Part shown: one piece after another, positions 27,112-35,284 of the stretch
Numbering within the stretch: the first letter of the stretch is position 1
Layout: every line of letters starts with the position of its first letter
Source of the DNA: Palsa-506 sp963707065
Lineage (GTDB): Bacteria > Actinomycetota > Actinomycetes > Streptosporangiales > Streptosporangiaceae
Direction of reading: 5' to 3'
Assembly: GCA_963707065.1 (NCBI GenBank)
Contig: CAVPPJ010000049.1
Span: 37,091 to 101,090 of the forward strand
DNA: 64,000 bases
Notes under the pieces: generated by a model
Told to the model about the DNA's origin: nothing
Databases searched by the model: none
What the model saw: only the letters and a program-made list of their open reading frames with translations
Translations under genes and position numbers: made by a program

Positions 27112-27687
27112 ATGATCGACACCCGCGTCGTCAGCCAGGAGCTTCAGGACAAGATCTTCGGCCAGGTCCGCAAGGGCCAGGAGCAGGTCCGCAAGGGCCA
27201 GGAGACCGTGACCGAGGTTATCAAGAGCTGGACCGCTACCGCTCAGTCCATCGCGCCGCCACGTCCGGACCTGCCGTCCTGGGCCGCCCGGCTGCCCAAG
27301 CCCGAGGAACTCGTGGCGAACGCACAGGATCTCGCCGGGCAGCTGCTAGCCGCCCAGCGGAAGTCCTCCGAGCAGCTGATGGCCGCCCAGAAGAAATTTA
27401 CGGCGCAGGCGCGCGATGCAGTCGCGCCGCTGCTCGCCCTGGCGGGCGTCTCGGCCACCCGGCCAGCCCACAAGTCGGCCGGCCTGGGTACCGCCGCGAA
27501 GGCAAGCACTGCTACGAAGGCAAGCACTGCCAGGAAGCCTGGCGGCACCGCCGCGAAGCCCGGCACCGCCAGGGGATCAGGCACCGCCACGAAGGCAAGC
27601 GCTGCCAGGAAGACTGGCACTGCCCAGCAGGCCGGCACCGCCGAGAAGTCAGGCACCGCCACGAAGGCAAGTACGGCCAAGAAGTGA
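27112..27687 (+). CDS. Phasin-like / histone H1-like Lys-Ala-Thr-rich protein
   Basis: Protein of 191 residues in two parts. Residues 1-110 are helical with heptad-like spacing (QVRKGQEQVRKGQETVTEVI, then LLAAQRKSSEQLMAAQKKF), as in phasins and heparin-binding haemagglutinin. Residues 110-191 are a low-complexity basic tail built on repeats such as TATKASTARKPG, like the C-termini of histone H1-like and HBHA proteins. It may coat polyhydroxyalkanoate or lipid inclusions, or bind DNA. Strong promoter and ribosome site suggest high expression. A hairpin terminator follows; the XRE regulator gene is next. Confidence 0.8.
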   Translation: MIDTRVVSQELQDKIFGQVRKGQEQVRKGQETVTEVIKSWTATAQSIAPPRPDLPSWAARLPKPEELVANAQDLAGQLLAAQRKSSEQLMAAQKKFTAQARDAVAPLLALAGVSATRPAHKSAGLGTAAKASTATKASTARKPGGTAAKPGTARGSGTATKASAARKTGTAQQAGTAEKSGTATKASTAKK

Positions 27688-27694
27688 CACCGCA

Positions 27695-27726
27695 CGCGGC
27701 GGGCCGGGTTCACCTGGCCCGCCGCG
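27695..27726 (+). terminator. Hairpin terminator after the phasin-like gene
   Basis: Arms of 11 bases (27695-27705 and 27716-27726) pair perfectly around a ten-base loop, starting eight bases after the stop. Confidence 0.75.
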
Positions 27727-27803
27727 CTTGCTCACTATCATGAGCAGGCTGAGCACGCTGAGCAGCCGCTGAGCAGGGCTCGGCCCAGGCCACCGGGGCG
27801 ACC

Positions 27804-28175
27804 GTGACTGATCCGTGGGACATGCAGAAGGAGGCGCTCGGCGCCTTCATCCGCAGCACGCGCAAGAACGCGAACCTGTCGCTGCGCCAGCTGGCGGAGA
27901 TGACGAGGCTTTCCAATCCCTACCTCAGCCAGATCGAACGCGGCCTGCACCAGCCGTCCGTCCGCGTCATCAGGCTCATCTCCGAGGCGCTCAACGTGTC
28001 CGCGGAGACGCTGCTGATTCAGGCCGGACTGCTGCACACGGCCAGTTCCGCGGACCAGGCAGCCGCGCCTGACGGCGTTACCGCGGAGGCGGCGATCCAG
28101 GCCGATAACCGGCTGACCCCGGAGCAGAAGACAGCCCTGATCGCCGTCTACCGCAGCATGCTCAGCCCGGGCTGA
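27804..28175 (+). CDS. XRE-family helix-turn-helix regulator
   Basis: Protein of 123 residues with an N-terminal Cro/C1-type HTH (residues about 12-68): AFIRSTRKNANLSLRQLAEM, then SNPYLSQIERGLHQPSV and a helix around ALNVSAETLL. The C-terminal third is a short helix suited to dimerisation. The GTG start is chosen from frame and spacing. It follows the phasin-like gene in the same direction, and phasin-type genes are often paired with such a regulator, so autoregulation of that pair is likely. Confidence 0.88.
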   Translation: MTDPWDMQKEALGAFIRSTRKNANLSLRQLAEMTRLSNPYLSQIERGLHQPSVRVIRLISEALNVSAETLLIQAGLLHTASSADQAAAPDGVTAEAAIQADNRLTPEQKTALIAVYRSMLSPG

Positions 28176-28235
28176 GACGCAGTGCGACGGCATCCGGACA
28201 CGCTGCCGGACCAGCGAGATCCGAGAAGGCCCATT

Positions 28236-29537
28236 ATGTCCGACAAGGCACGACTACCATACGTGGGCGTGGATGACGCCAATGAGGCCACGCGGCCGCT
28301 GCCGCGGCGGCGCCCGGCCGCCGGGCCGCCGACAGGGCCGACAAGCGGGCTGCCGCCCGTTCGGCCGGCAGCTGCCGGGCCGTCAGATTCTGTGTGGCCA
28401 GCATCCGAGCCGGCCGCGCCCGGGCAGCCAGATTCGCTATGGCCGGTTCCCGGGACGTCAGCCGCCGTGCCGTCGGATTCCGTGTGGCCAGATCCCGAGC
28501 CGGCTGTGCCGCCGAGTGGCCAGTTGCCGCAACGGCCCGCCGCCGGCCCGCAAGAACCCGCCGCCGGGCAGCTGCCCCGACGGCCCGCCGGCCCGCAAGG
28601 TCCCGCCGCCGGGCAGCTGCCGCGACGGACTGCCGCCGGCTCGCCGCAAGAGCCTGCCGCCGGCCAGCTGCCGCAACGGCCCGCCGCCGGCCCGCAAGAA
28701 CCTGCGGCCGGCCAGCTCCCCCGGCGCCCCCCGCACGTCAAGCCGGCCGGCCGTCATCGCAGTCCGCACCGGCTGACCTTGCCCACGGATGCCCCGCCGC
28801 TCGTGCTCGCCGTTGGCGGCTTCGCCTGCCAGGCCAGTGACGACATCGCCGCGGAAATAGTCAGCGCGGTCGAGGCTTCCTGCCCGAACGCGACTATCCG
28901 GGTGGGCTACCTGGACGGCTCAGTCCGCACCCTGACCGAGATACTCACCACGGCTGGCCAGGACGGCACGCGGCCCACGCTGCCGTCCATCGTCGTGCCG
29001 CTGCTGACCGGCCCGCATCCGCGCTTTGACGCTGCCCTGGCCAGCGCGGTCGCAGCCGCGACGGTACCCGTTATCGTCACCGCCCCGCTCGGCCCGCACC
29101 CGCTGATCGCGGAGGCGCTGCATACCCGCCTGGCCGATGCCGGGCTAGCCCGCGCGGCCAGGGCCCGGGGATTGAGCATCGCTGATGCGGCCAACGGAGT
29201 CATCGTGCTCGCCGACCGCGGCCAGGAGGCAGCGCAGGCAGCCGGAGTGATAGCCGTGCTGCTCGCCTCGCGGCTGGCCATCCCCGCCGCCCCGGCCTCA
29301 CTGGGCGATCAGGCAAGCATCGATGCCGCCATTGCCAGCCTGCACGCCGCCGGCGCCTCACGGCTCGCCATCGGGCCGTGCGTCATCGGCCCGGAGAACG
29401 ATCCCGACGAACTGGCGGCCGTCTGCGCGGCAACCGGCGCGCAGCGTGCGCAGGCGCTGTCCGCGCATCCCGCCATCAGCCAGCTGGTCGCCATGCGTTA
29501 CGGCGCCGCGCTCGCCGATCGCCGCCTCGCGGGCTAG
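28236..29537 (+). CDS. CbiX/SirB-like protein with proline-rich repeat N-terminus
   Basis: Protein of 433 residues. Residues 1-180 are disordered and built from proline-rich repeats of about 16 residues (variants of PAAGQLPRRPAAGPQEP). Residues 185-430 match the two-lobed sirohydrochlorin/cobalt chelatase fold: VVPLLTGPHPRFDAAL and TAPLGPHPLIAEAL are recognisable, as is the late segment LGxxPAxxxLVxxRY. The first catalytic motif, normally HGS, reads VGGFACQ, so the key histidine is missing. No cobalamin or sirohaem genes are nearby. It is probably a non-catalytic or repurposed chelatase-fold protein. GAGAAGG precedes the ATG. Confidence 0.82.
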   Translation: MSDKARLPYVGVDDANEATRPLPRRRPAAGPPTGPTSGLPPVRPAAAGPSDSVWPASEPAAPGQPDSLWPVPGTSAAVPSDSVWPDPEPAVPPSGQLPQRPAAGPQEPAAGQLPRRPAGPQGPAAGQLPRRTAAGSPQEPAAGQLPQRPAAGPQEPAAGQLPRRPPHVKPAGRHRSPHRLTLPTDAPPLVLAVGGFACQASDDIAAEIVSAVEASCPNATIRVGYLDGSVRTLTEILTTAGQDGTRPTLPSIVVPLLTGPHPRFDAALASAVAAATVPVIVTAPLGPHPLIAEALHTRLADAGLARAARARGLSIADAANGVIVLADRGQEAAQAAGVIAVLLASRLAIPAAPASLGDQASIDAAIASLHAAGASRLAIGPCVIGPENDPDELAAVCAATGAQRAQALSAHPAISQLVAMRYGAALADRRLAG

Positions 29538-29740
29538 CCGGCGCGCCGCGCGATCATGTGATGGCGTGCCCGGACCGTGACAGACTTGGCCATTGACACG
29601 TAGCCCCCGGATGCGCTGGGGTTCGTGTGTAGGCCGCCTGGCGCGGCACTATGACATCTCCCGCACCGAACTCCTCGCCCGGCTCGGCCGTGTGCCGGGA
29701 GAACGGTGACGGCAGCAGACTTTAGCGAGAGGTGCAAGGC

Positions 29741-30559
29741 ATGGGTGAATGGGACGCTATGTCCTATGAGGGCAAGGACACCATCCTGCGGGTGGTTCGC
29801 GAGGAGGCGGCGCGGATGTTCGCGCTGGCCGAGCAGCCAGCCGCCTGGGATGCCCCCACGGCATGCGAGAACTGGCAGGTCAAGGACATCATCGGCCACC
29901 TGGTCGACACCACCGAGGGCTACTTCAGGGCATTCGACATCGCCCGTAAGGGCGCGGACGCGCCGGACGCCTTCGGCCTGATCGCCATGCACGAGCGGGC
30001 CGGCCAGTCCGCGCAGTCATTCCAGCACGTGCCGCAGCAGGAAATGATGGGCCGGGTACGGGAAGACCTGGACAAGATGATGGGCATCCTGGAACCGCTG
30101 ACGGCCGAGGAGTGGGGCGGCCTGATGGTCACGCACTCCTACATGGGGCCGGTTCCGGCGTTCATCTACGCGGCCGGCCAGCTGATGGACTACGGGGTGC
30201 ACACCTGGGACATCGAGCAGGGCACCGGCATGGCGCACGGCATCTCCGGCGAGGCCGCCGACCTGCTCGTCCCGTTCATGTTCATTATCTGGCAGTACAC
30301 GATCAAGCCGGACGCCGACCTGAGCCCGTTCACCATCGGCATCCGGATCAACGGAGGACAGAACGCGGGCGCGTACCGGGTCTCGATCAGTGACCAGGGC
30401 ATGGCCTACGAGCCGGGCGACGTGGACGACCTGCCGGCGGTCATCGACTTCGACGCCGGCAGCCTGGTGCTCACCGCATTCGGCCGGATGAACGCCGGCA
30501 CCGTGCGCGGCGACGCGGCGCTGGCCAACAGGTTCCTCAACCTCTTCTTCCCGATCTAG
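29741..30559 (+). CDS. MDMPI-fold (mycothiol-dependent maleylpyruvate isomerase family) protein
   Basis: The N-terminal DinB-like four-helix domain shows the family pattern: WDAPTACENWQVKDIIGHLV, with the metal His pattern, then later DYGVHTWDIEQGTG. The C-terminal about 110 residues resemble the SCP2-like half. Family members are mycothiol-dependent isomerases or S-transferases found almost only in actinobacteria. The start is set at ATG 29741 (AGAGG nearby); an ATG at 29759 is also possible. It is convergent with the citryl-CoA-lyase-like gene across a strong hairpin. Confidence 0.85.
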   Translation: MGEWDAMSYEGKDTILRVVREEAARMFALAEQPAAWDAPTACENWQVKDIIGHLVDTTEGYFRAFDIARKGADAPDAFGLIAMHERAGQSAQSFQHVPQQEMMGRVREDLDKMMGILEPLTAEEWGGLMVTHSYMGPVPAFIYAAGQLMDYGVHTWDIEQGTGMAHGISGEAADLLVPFMFIIWQYTIKPDADLSPFTIGIRINGGQNAGAYRVSISDQGMAYEPGDVDDLPAVIDFDAGSLVLTAFGRMNAGTVRGDAALANRFLNLFFPI

Positions 30560-30572
30560 CACCTCGTTCGCG

Positions 30573-30611
30573 GCTGCGTCAGCTGCCTCCATCGGCGGCA
30601 GCTGACGCAGC
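30573..30611. terminator. Perfect 15-bp bidirectional hairpin
   Basis: Arms 30573-30587 and 30597-30611 are perfectly complementary around a nine-base loop. The element starts 14 bases after the MDMPI-family stop and overlaps the last codons of the convergent lyase-like gene, so it also encodes that protein's C-terminus. Confidence 0.75.
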
Positions 30612-31409
30612 GGTTCCATCGCCGGGCAGCTCGTAGCGGACCGCCCGGTCGACCTCGCGGTAGATACCTGGGCCGGCCGGGCGGCGCATTTCCTCGGCCA
30701 GGTGGCCGACCAGCCCGGCGGCCCGGGCCAGCAGCGCGAAGCCGCGCAGCATGTCCGGCTCGAAGCCCAGGTCGGCCAGGGCGGCGCCGCAGACCCCGGC
30801 ACCGTTCAGCGGCAGCGTACGGCCGAGGATCGCCGGGTGCACCCGGCCGACGGCCTCGAACAGCCGCAGGTGCGGCCCCCGCATCCCGGCCTCGTCCGCG
30901 ATGCGCAGCAGCGCCGGGGTACGCGGGTCACCCGCCTTGTGCAGCGGATGGCCGAGGCCGGGCACCAGCCGCCCGGCATCGCGCTGGGTCCACACCGCGG
31001 CGGCGGCGATCACGTCCCAGCCCTCCTCATCGTCATCGGCCGGCAGCGGCGCATCGTGCGCAGCCAGCGAGTCGGCCAGGAACTTGCCGCAGTCCTCGGT
31101 CACGCCGAGGAACCGCGATCCGCCGCCGAGCAGCCCGGCCGCCAGCGCGCCCTGTACCGACTCGGGGGCGCCGGTCAGGGTGAGCCGCGCGGCGATCGCC
31201 GACGGGGTAAACCCGTGGTCGGCCAGCGCGACGAGCACCGCCTCGAACACCCGCAGTTCACCCGCCGACGGGCGGCGCAGCGCCACCAGCCAGAACGCCA
31301 GTTCCCCGAAGCTGACCTGCCCCATCAGCTCCCCGGCCAGGTCATGACCCAGCAGGGAGATGGAGGTCGCGTCCGCGGTACCGATAGAAGTGATAAACGG
31401 ATCAGTCAT
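30579..31409 (-). CDS. Citryl-CoA lyase-like protein (citrate synthase superfamily)
   Basis: Protein of 276 residues, much shorter than citrate synthase and equal to the stand-alone citryl-CoA lyase class. The conserved core LVPGLGHPLHKAGDPRTPAL supplies the His and CoA-site residues; the C-terminal segment FALLARAAGLVGHLAEEM is typical. Such enzymes cleave citryl-CoA, or related 3-hydroxyacyl-CoA thioesters, into acetyl-CoA and an oxo acid. The start overlaps the acyl-CoA synthetase stop as ATGA, so synthesis of a CoA thioester and its cleavage are likely coupled. The true substrate is unknown. Confidence 0.85.
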   Translation of the reverse strand: MTDPFITSIGTADATSISLLGHDLAGELMGQVSFGELAFWLVALRRPSAGELRVFEAVLVALADHGFTPSAIAARLTLTGAPESVQGALAAGLLGGGSRFLGVTEDCGKFLADSLAAHDAPLPADDDEEGWDVIAAAAVWTQRDAGRLVPGLGHPLHKAGDPRTPALLRIADEAGMRGPHLRLFEAVGRVHPAILGRTLPLNGAGVCGAALADLGFEPDMLRGFALLARAAGLVGHLAEEMRRPAGPGIYREVDRAVRYELPGDGTAASAAADGGS

Positions 31410-33025
31410 GGCTGGTCCTCTCCACCGGGCGGCTGCGTCCCGGCGCGGGTCGGGCCGGGCGTCGCGGCCTCGGCATCGTATTCGCCCGGCGGATGCCCGG
31501 CGGGCAGCCGGTGCTTGGCCACCCGGGATGTCGGCGTCCGCGGCAGGTCATCGACCTGCTGCCAGTACCGGGGCACCTTGAACGCGGCCAGCCGCCGGGC
31601 CGCGAATTCCCGCAGCGCGGCGAAGTCGAGCTGGATGCCGTCGGCGGCCACCAGGAATGCCTTCACGTCCTCCTCGGACAAGTCCGATGGCACGCCGATG
31701 ACGGCGCATTCCTGCACGTCCGGATGCGCGGCGAGCACTTCCTCGACCTCCAGCGGGGACAGGTTCTCGCCGCGGCGCCTGAGCACCTCCTTGACCCGGG
31801 ACACGAAGGTGTAGTTACCGTCGGCGCCGACCGTGACCAGGTCCCCGGTGCGCAGCCAGCCGCCGGCCAGGACCCTGGCGGTCTCCTCCGGCATCCCCCA
31901 GTACCCGCGGGTCAGCGCCGGGTTGCGCAGCAGCAGCTCGCCGGTCTCCCCCGGGCCGAGATCCGCGCCAGCGTCGTCCACCACCCGCGCCTCGTTGACC
32001 ACGCCGAGCACCGGGTGCTGCCGGACCGCGCCGAGGGTGCCGAACGGGCGGGTCCCATGGGTCCAGATCAGCCCGTACGGCGACTCGGACATCGCGTAGC
32101 CGACCACGATCCGCAGCCCGAACCTCGCCTCTATCTCCTCTTGCCGGGCGCGCTCTGGCGCCGGCCCGGTGTAGCAGAGCCGCAGTGGGGTGGCCGCGTC
32201 GTCCGCGCGCGGCGGCTGGCGCATCAGGATCTCCAGCATCGCCCCGATCGCGTTGAATTCCGTGGCACCGTGCCTGCGCGCGGAGTCGAGGAACCCGCTG
32301 GCGGAGAACCGCGGCAGCAGTACCAGGCCGGCCCCGCAGGCCAGCGAGCCCATCACTGAGTAGGCGGGCGCATTGATGTGGAACAGCGGCAGCGACGTCA
32401 TCATCCGGTCAGCGGCGGTCAGCTCCATCCAGAACGGGAATCCCTCCCCCGCCATCGCGTACGTCCGGTGCGTCTGCATGACCAGCTTGGACTTGCCGGT
32501 CGTCCCGGAGGTCGGGATCAGCACCGCCAGGTCGTCGGGGCCTACCCCGGCGTCCGGCAGCGGCACCGGATCCAGCCCGGCACCCAGCGCGTCGACGTCG
32601 AGCACGCCAAGCTCGGGCAGGTCCCCGATGCCAGCTGCCTCGACCAGGTCCGCCAGCCCGGCGTCGGTGATCAGCGCGCGGGGGCTGACCTGCCGGACCA
32701 GGCCGCCCAGCTCGGCCGGCGCGCTACGCGGGTTGGTAGCCACGCTGACCGCGCCGAGCGAGGTCAGCGCCAGCCAGCACAGCAGGTACGGCGGCGTGGT
32801 GCGGGCGGTGACGACGACCAGGTCACCGCGCCGCACGCCGGCCTCGCGCAGCGCGGCGGCGACGGCGCCGGTCCGGCCAACCGCCGCCGCGAATGTCAGG
32901 CCGCCGCCCCCGGCGAAGGCCGGCCCGGGGTCGTCGGCGCGCAGCCATACGGCATCGGGGTCACGGCTCGCCGCGCGCGCGAGCAGCTCCGGGATAGTGC
33001 GGGCGGTAAGAGGTCCGGCGATCAT
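31406..33025 (-). CDS. AMP-forming acyl-CoA synthetase
   Basis: ANL-superfamily ligase of about 539 residues. Core motifs are IPTSGTTGKSKLVMQTHR (P-loop, A3), VGYAMSESPYG (A5), ELLLRNPALTRGYWG (A6), LRTGDLV (A7), SRVKEVLRRRGENLSPLEVE (A8) and the C-terminal catalytic Lys in SRVAKHRLP (A10). It activates a carboxylic acid to an acyl-AMP and then to the CoA thioester. The ATG at 33025 is preferred; an upstream in-frame ATG (33049) lies inside a tandem repeat. It is coupled to the citryl-CoA-lyase-like gene downstream and follows the TetR gene and second Liv operon on the same strand. Confidence 0.92.
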   Translation of the reverse strand: MIAGPLTARTIPELLARAASRDPDAVWLRADDPGPAFAGGGGLTFAAAVGRTGAVAAALREAGVRRGDLVVVTARTTPPYLLCWLALTSLGAVSVATNPRSAPAELGGLVRQVSPRALITDAGLADLVEAAGIGDLPELGVLDVDALGAGLDPVPLPDAGVGPDDLAVLIPTSGTTGKSKLVMQTHRTYAMAGEGFPFWMELTAADRMMTSLPLFHINAPAYSVMGSLACGAGLVLLPRFSASGFLDSARRHGATEFNAIGAMLEILMRQPPRADDAATPLRLCYTGPAPERARQEEIEARFGLRIVVGYAMSESPYGLIWTHGTRPFGTLGAVRQHPVLGVVNEARVVDDAGADLGPGETGELLLRNPALTRGYWGMPEETARVLAGGWLRTGDLVTVGADGNYTFVSRVKEVLRRRGENLSPLEVEEVLAAHPDVQECAVIGVPSDLSEEDVKAFLVAADGIQLDFAALREFAARRLAAFKVPRYWQQVDDLPRTPTSRVAKHRLPAGHPPGEYDAEAATPGPTRAGTQPPGGEDQP

Positions 33026-33046
33026 GACCCAGACGATACGTCCAGC

Positions 33047-33140
33047 CATCCGGCTGCCTGGCGGCGGTCCCCCGCGGCCATCCAGCTCCCTGGCGGCGGT
33101 CCGCCGCGGCGGTTACGGCTGCCCGGCGGCGGTCCGGCCC
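33047..33140. repeat. Three ~32-bp tandem repeats upstream of the acyl-CoA synthetase gene
   Basis: Copies start at 33047, 33079 and 33111, each carrying GGCGGCGGTCC in the same place. The array fills the spacer between the tetR stop and the synthetase start. Confidence 0.8.
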
Positions 33141-33155
33141 GCGTGTATCCGGCGG

Positions 33156-33776
33156 TCAGTCCGGCGGCGAATGCGGCGGCAGGCCTTCCGCCAGTACCCG
33201 CATGAGGTCGTCGAGCACGTCGTCCGGGACCCGGCCGCCCGCCGTCCACTCGGCCCAGCGCATGCCGACGAAGTTGCCGAGGCCGGCGTAGACGTAGGCG
33301 AGGACCTCCGGGTCGTACCGGGCGTCCACCTCGCTGGCGAGCTGCGCGACACGCACGCCGCGGGCATATCCCCTGGCCAGCCGCTCGTAGTACTCCTTGA
33401 ACAGACCCGGCGCGACGAACTCGGCCTCGCGCACGATCCGGTAGATCCACGGCCGCTCGGACATCAGGTCGAAGTACGCGCGGAAGCTGGCCCGCTCCCT
33501 GGCCCGCTGGTTGTCATCCGCGCCCTTGATCGCCGCGGCCATCGCCGACCGCAGATCGGAGTTGATCCGCCGGATCACGGCGGCGAAGATATCGGCCTTC
33601 GAGCCGAAATGGGCGTAGAAGCTGCCGGTGGCGATGCCCGCCCGGGCGCAGATGCCGGCCACGCTCGTCCGGCGGTAGCTCCGCTCCCCGAACAGGTGCT
33701 CGGCGGCGGACAGCAGCCGCTCGCCGGGCGGCCTATCATCAGCCGCGGCCGGCTTGCGGCTCGCGATCACAGTCAC
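33156..33776 (-). CDS. TetR-family transcriptional regulator
   Basis: Protein of 206 residues. The N-terminal HTH is clear: SAAEHLFGERSYRRTSVAGI, then CARAGIATGSFYAHFGSKAD. The C-terminal ligand domain has the pattern of fatty-acid or acyl-CoA type TetR proteins (WIYRIVREAEFVAPGLFKEY). The GTG at 33776 has GGGGGGA five bases upstream. Position between the Liv-type transporter and the CoA ligase/lyase genes suggests it controls both. A repeat cluster just upstream is a good candidate for its own operator. Confidence 0.92.
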   Translation of the reverse strand: MTVIASRKPAAADDRPPGERLLSAAEHLFGERSYRRTSVAGICARAGIATGSFYAHFGSKADIFAAVIRRINSDLRSAMAAAIKGADDNQRARERASFRAYFDLMSERPWIYRIVREAEFVAPGLFKEYYERLARGYARGVRVAQLASEVDARYDPEVLAYVYAGLGNFVGMRWAEWTAGGRVPDDVLDDLMRVLAEGLPPHSPPD

Positions 33777-33785
33777 GCGGGTCCC

Positions 33786-33830
33786 CCCGTTCTCATGAAT
33801 TCTGAACGGGCACTTGAATTCTGAACGGGC
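33786..33830 (-). promoter_or_regulatory. Likely TetR operator: inverted and direct GAACGGG half-sites
   Basis: CCCGTTC (33786-33792) and GAACGGG (33804-33810) form an inverted repeat with an 11-base spacer. A second GAACGGG lies at 33823-33829 because the 16-base block at 33796-33811 is duplicated at 33815-33830. The group touches the tetR ribosome site, an ideal place for autorepression. Confidence 0.5.
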
Positions 33831-33847
33831 TCTGCGACGGCCTGTCC

Positions 33848-33926
33848 CCTGCCCGGCAGCTGCCGGGCAGGCGGCCAGGGCCGGCCGTGCGCGCCGGGGG
33901 GCAGCCCGCAGGCCGCCCCCCGGCGC
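33848..33926 (-). terminator. Double terminator after the second binding-protein gene
   Basis: Just after the binding-protein stop (33931) there is a hairpin with 12-base perfect arms (33891-33902 and 33915-33926). Beyond it, at 33848-33871, lies a 24-base perfect palindrome. Together they probably end the five-gene Liv operon before tetR. Confidence 0.7.
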
Positions 33927-33930
33927 CTGA

Positions 33931-35284
33931 TCATGGTGCCGGAATCCCGCTGGCTGGCGCCGGCGGCTGGGCTGTCGTGAACGGAGTGATCGCGCCGGAC
34001 GGGCTGGTGTCAGTGACGAGCACCGGGCCCTTCTGGACAAGCGCGCCGTTCTTGATGATGGCGATGTAAGCGCCGGTGATGCCGTTGTGGTCAGAGGCCG
34101 AGTAGGCGTAGGGCGCCACCGACGGCCCCTGCGGCAGCCCGCCGTTGATGGCGTTGAGCAGGTCCTGCCTGGTCGGGTTCCGGCCTGCCTTGAACATCGC
34201 CTGGACGAACGTGTAGCCGGTTGCCAGGCCGTAGGCCACGTTGCCGTCGAAGGGCAGCTTCGGGATGTACTGGGAATGGACCATCTTGAACAAGCTGATC
34301 CAGGTGTTGCTCGTGCTGCCGAGCGAGGGCAGGTAGCCGTCGGTGATGATGCCGGTGGTGAGCGCGCTGAGCTTCTTGCTCTTGCCGAACGATGCGAGCA
34401 GGCCGCCGAGCGTGGTCGGGTCCGAGCCCACGTCACTGACCACGAGCTGCGGCGCGAACTGCAGCTTCAGGCTGGTCAGCTGGAGCAGCGCGGTGAAGGC
34501 CGGGACGGAGAAGGAGATGACGACCTGGGCGCCGGCTGCCTTCAGCGCGGCGACCTGCGGGCCGACGTTGACGTTGGTCGGGTTGTAGCTCTGCCGGGCG
34601 ACGACCTGGGACTTGGGGATCTCCATGTCCAGGCCCTTGACCCCGTCCATGGCCGAACTCGTCGTCCTGGAAGAAGTAGCCGATCTTCTTGCCCTTGAAA
34701 TGCTGCGCGACGTACTGGCCGAGGATCTTGCCCTCGCGGATGTAGTCGAGCTGCCAGCCGTAGGTGTACGGCCATTTGGAGGGCGCGTTCCAGCACTCGC
34801 AGCCGGAGGCAACGAACACGTCGGGCACCTTCTGGGCGTTCAGGTACGGCGCGACGGCCAGGTGGGTGGGGGTGCCCAGGCCGTTGAAGATCGCGTAGAC
34901 GTTGTCCTGGAGGACCAGCTGGTGCACGACCGTTGAGGTGTTGGTCGGGTTGTACTGGTCGTTGAGGTACTTATAGACGATCTTCCTGCCGTAAATGCCG
35001 CCGTGTGCGTTCACGTACTGGAAGTAGGCGTTGGATGCCGGGGCGATCTCGTCGTAGCCCGGCGCGGCGACACCGGTCAGCGGCTGGTGGCTGCCGATCG
35101 TGATCGTGCTTGCCGTGATGCCCGGCGCCGAGGCGGTCAGCGCCGCGGCCGATGAACTGCCCGAGCTCGGGCTAGAGCTCGCGCCCGAACTCGATCCGCT
35201 GGATCCGCCGCAGGCCGCGAGGACCATCGCGACGACGGCCGTGCCGGCGACGACCGCCAGGTTGGCCCGGTGTGTTCTTTTCAT
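33931..35284 (-). CDS. Liv-type substrate-binding lipoprotein, second system (frameshifted)
   Basis: Solute receptor of about 450 residues. The lipobox is AMVLAACGGS, followed by a Ser/Gly linker. Fold type I features include SHQPLTGVAAPGYDEI, KIVYKYLNDQYNPTNT and GKKIGYFFQDDEFG. The reading frame breaks near 34655; one extra C in GGCCATGG separates EFG from MDGVKGLDMEIPKSQVVAR. The C-terminal half then runs intact to 33931. The ATG overlaps the livM stop (ATGA). Its sequence differs clearly from the receptor at 10636-11807, so a different ligand is likely, perhaps the acid used by the adjacent CoA ligase. Confidence 0.87.
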
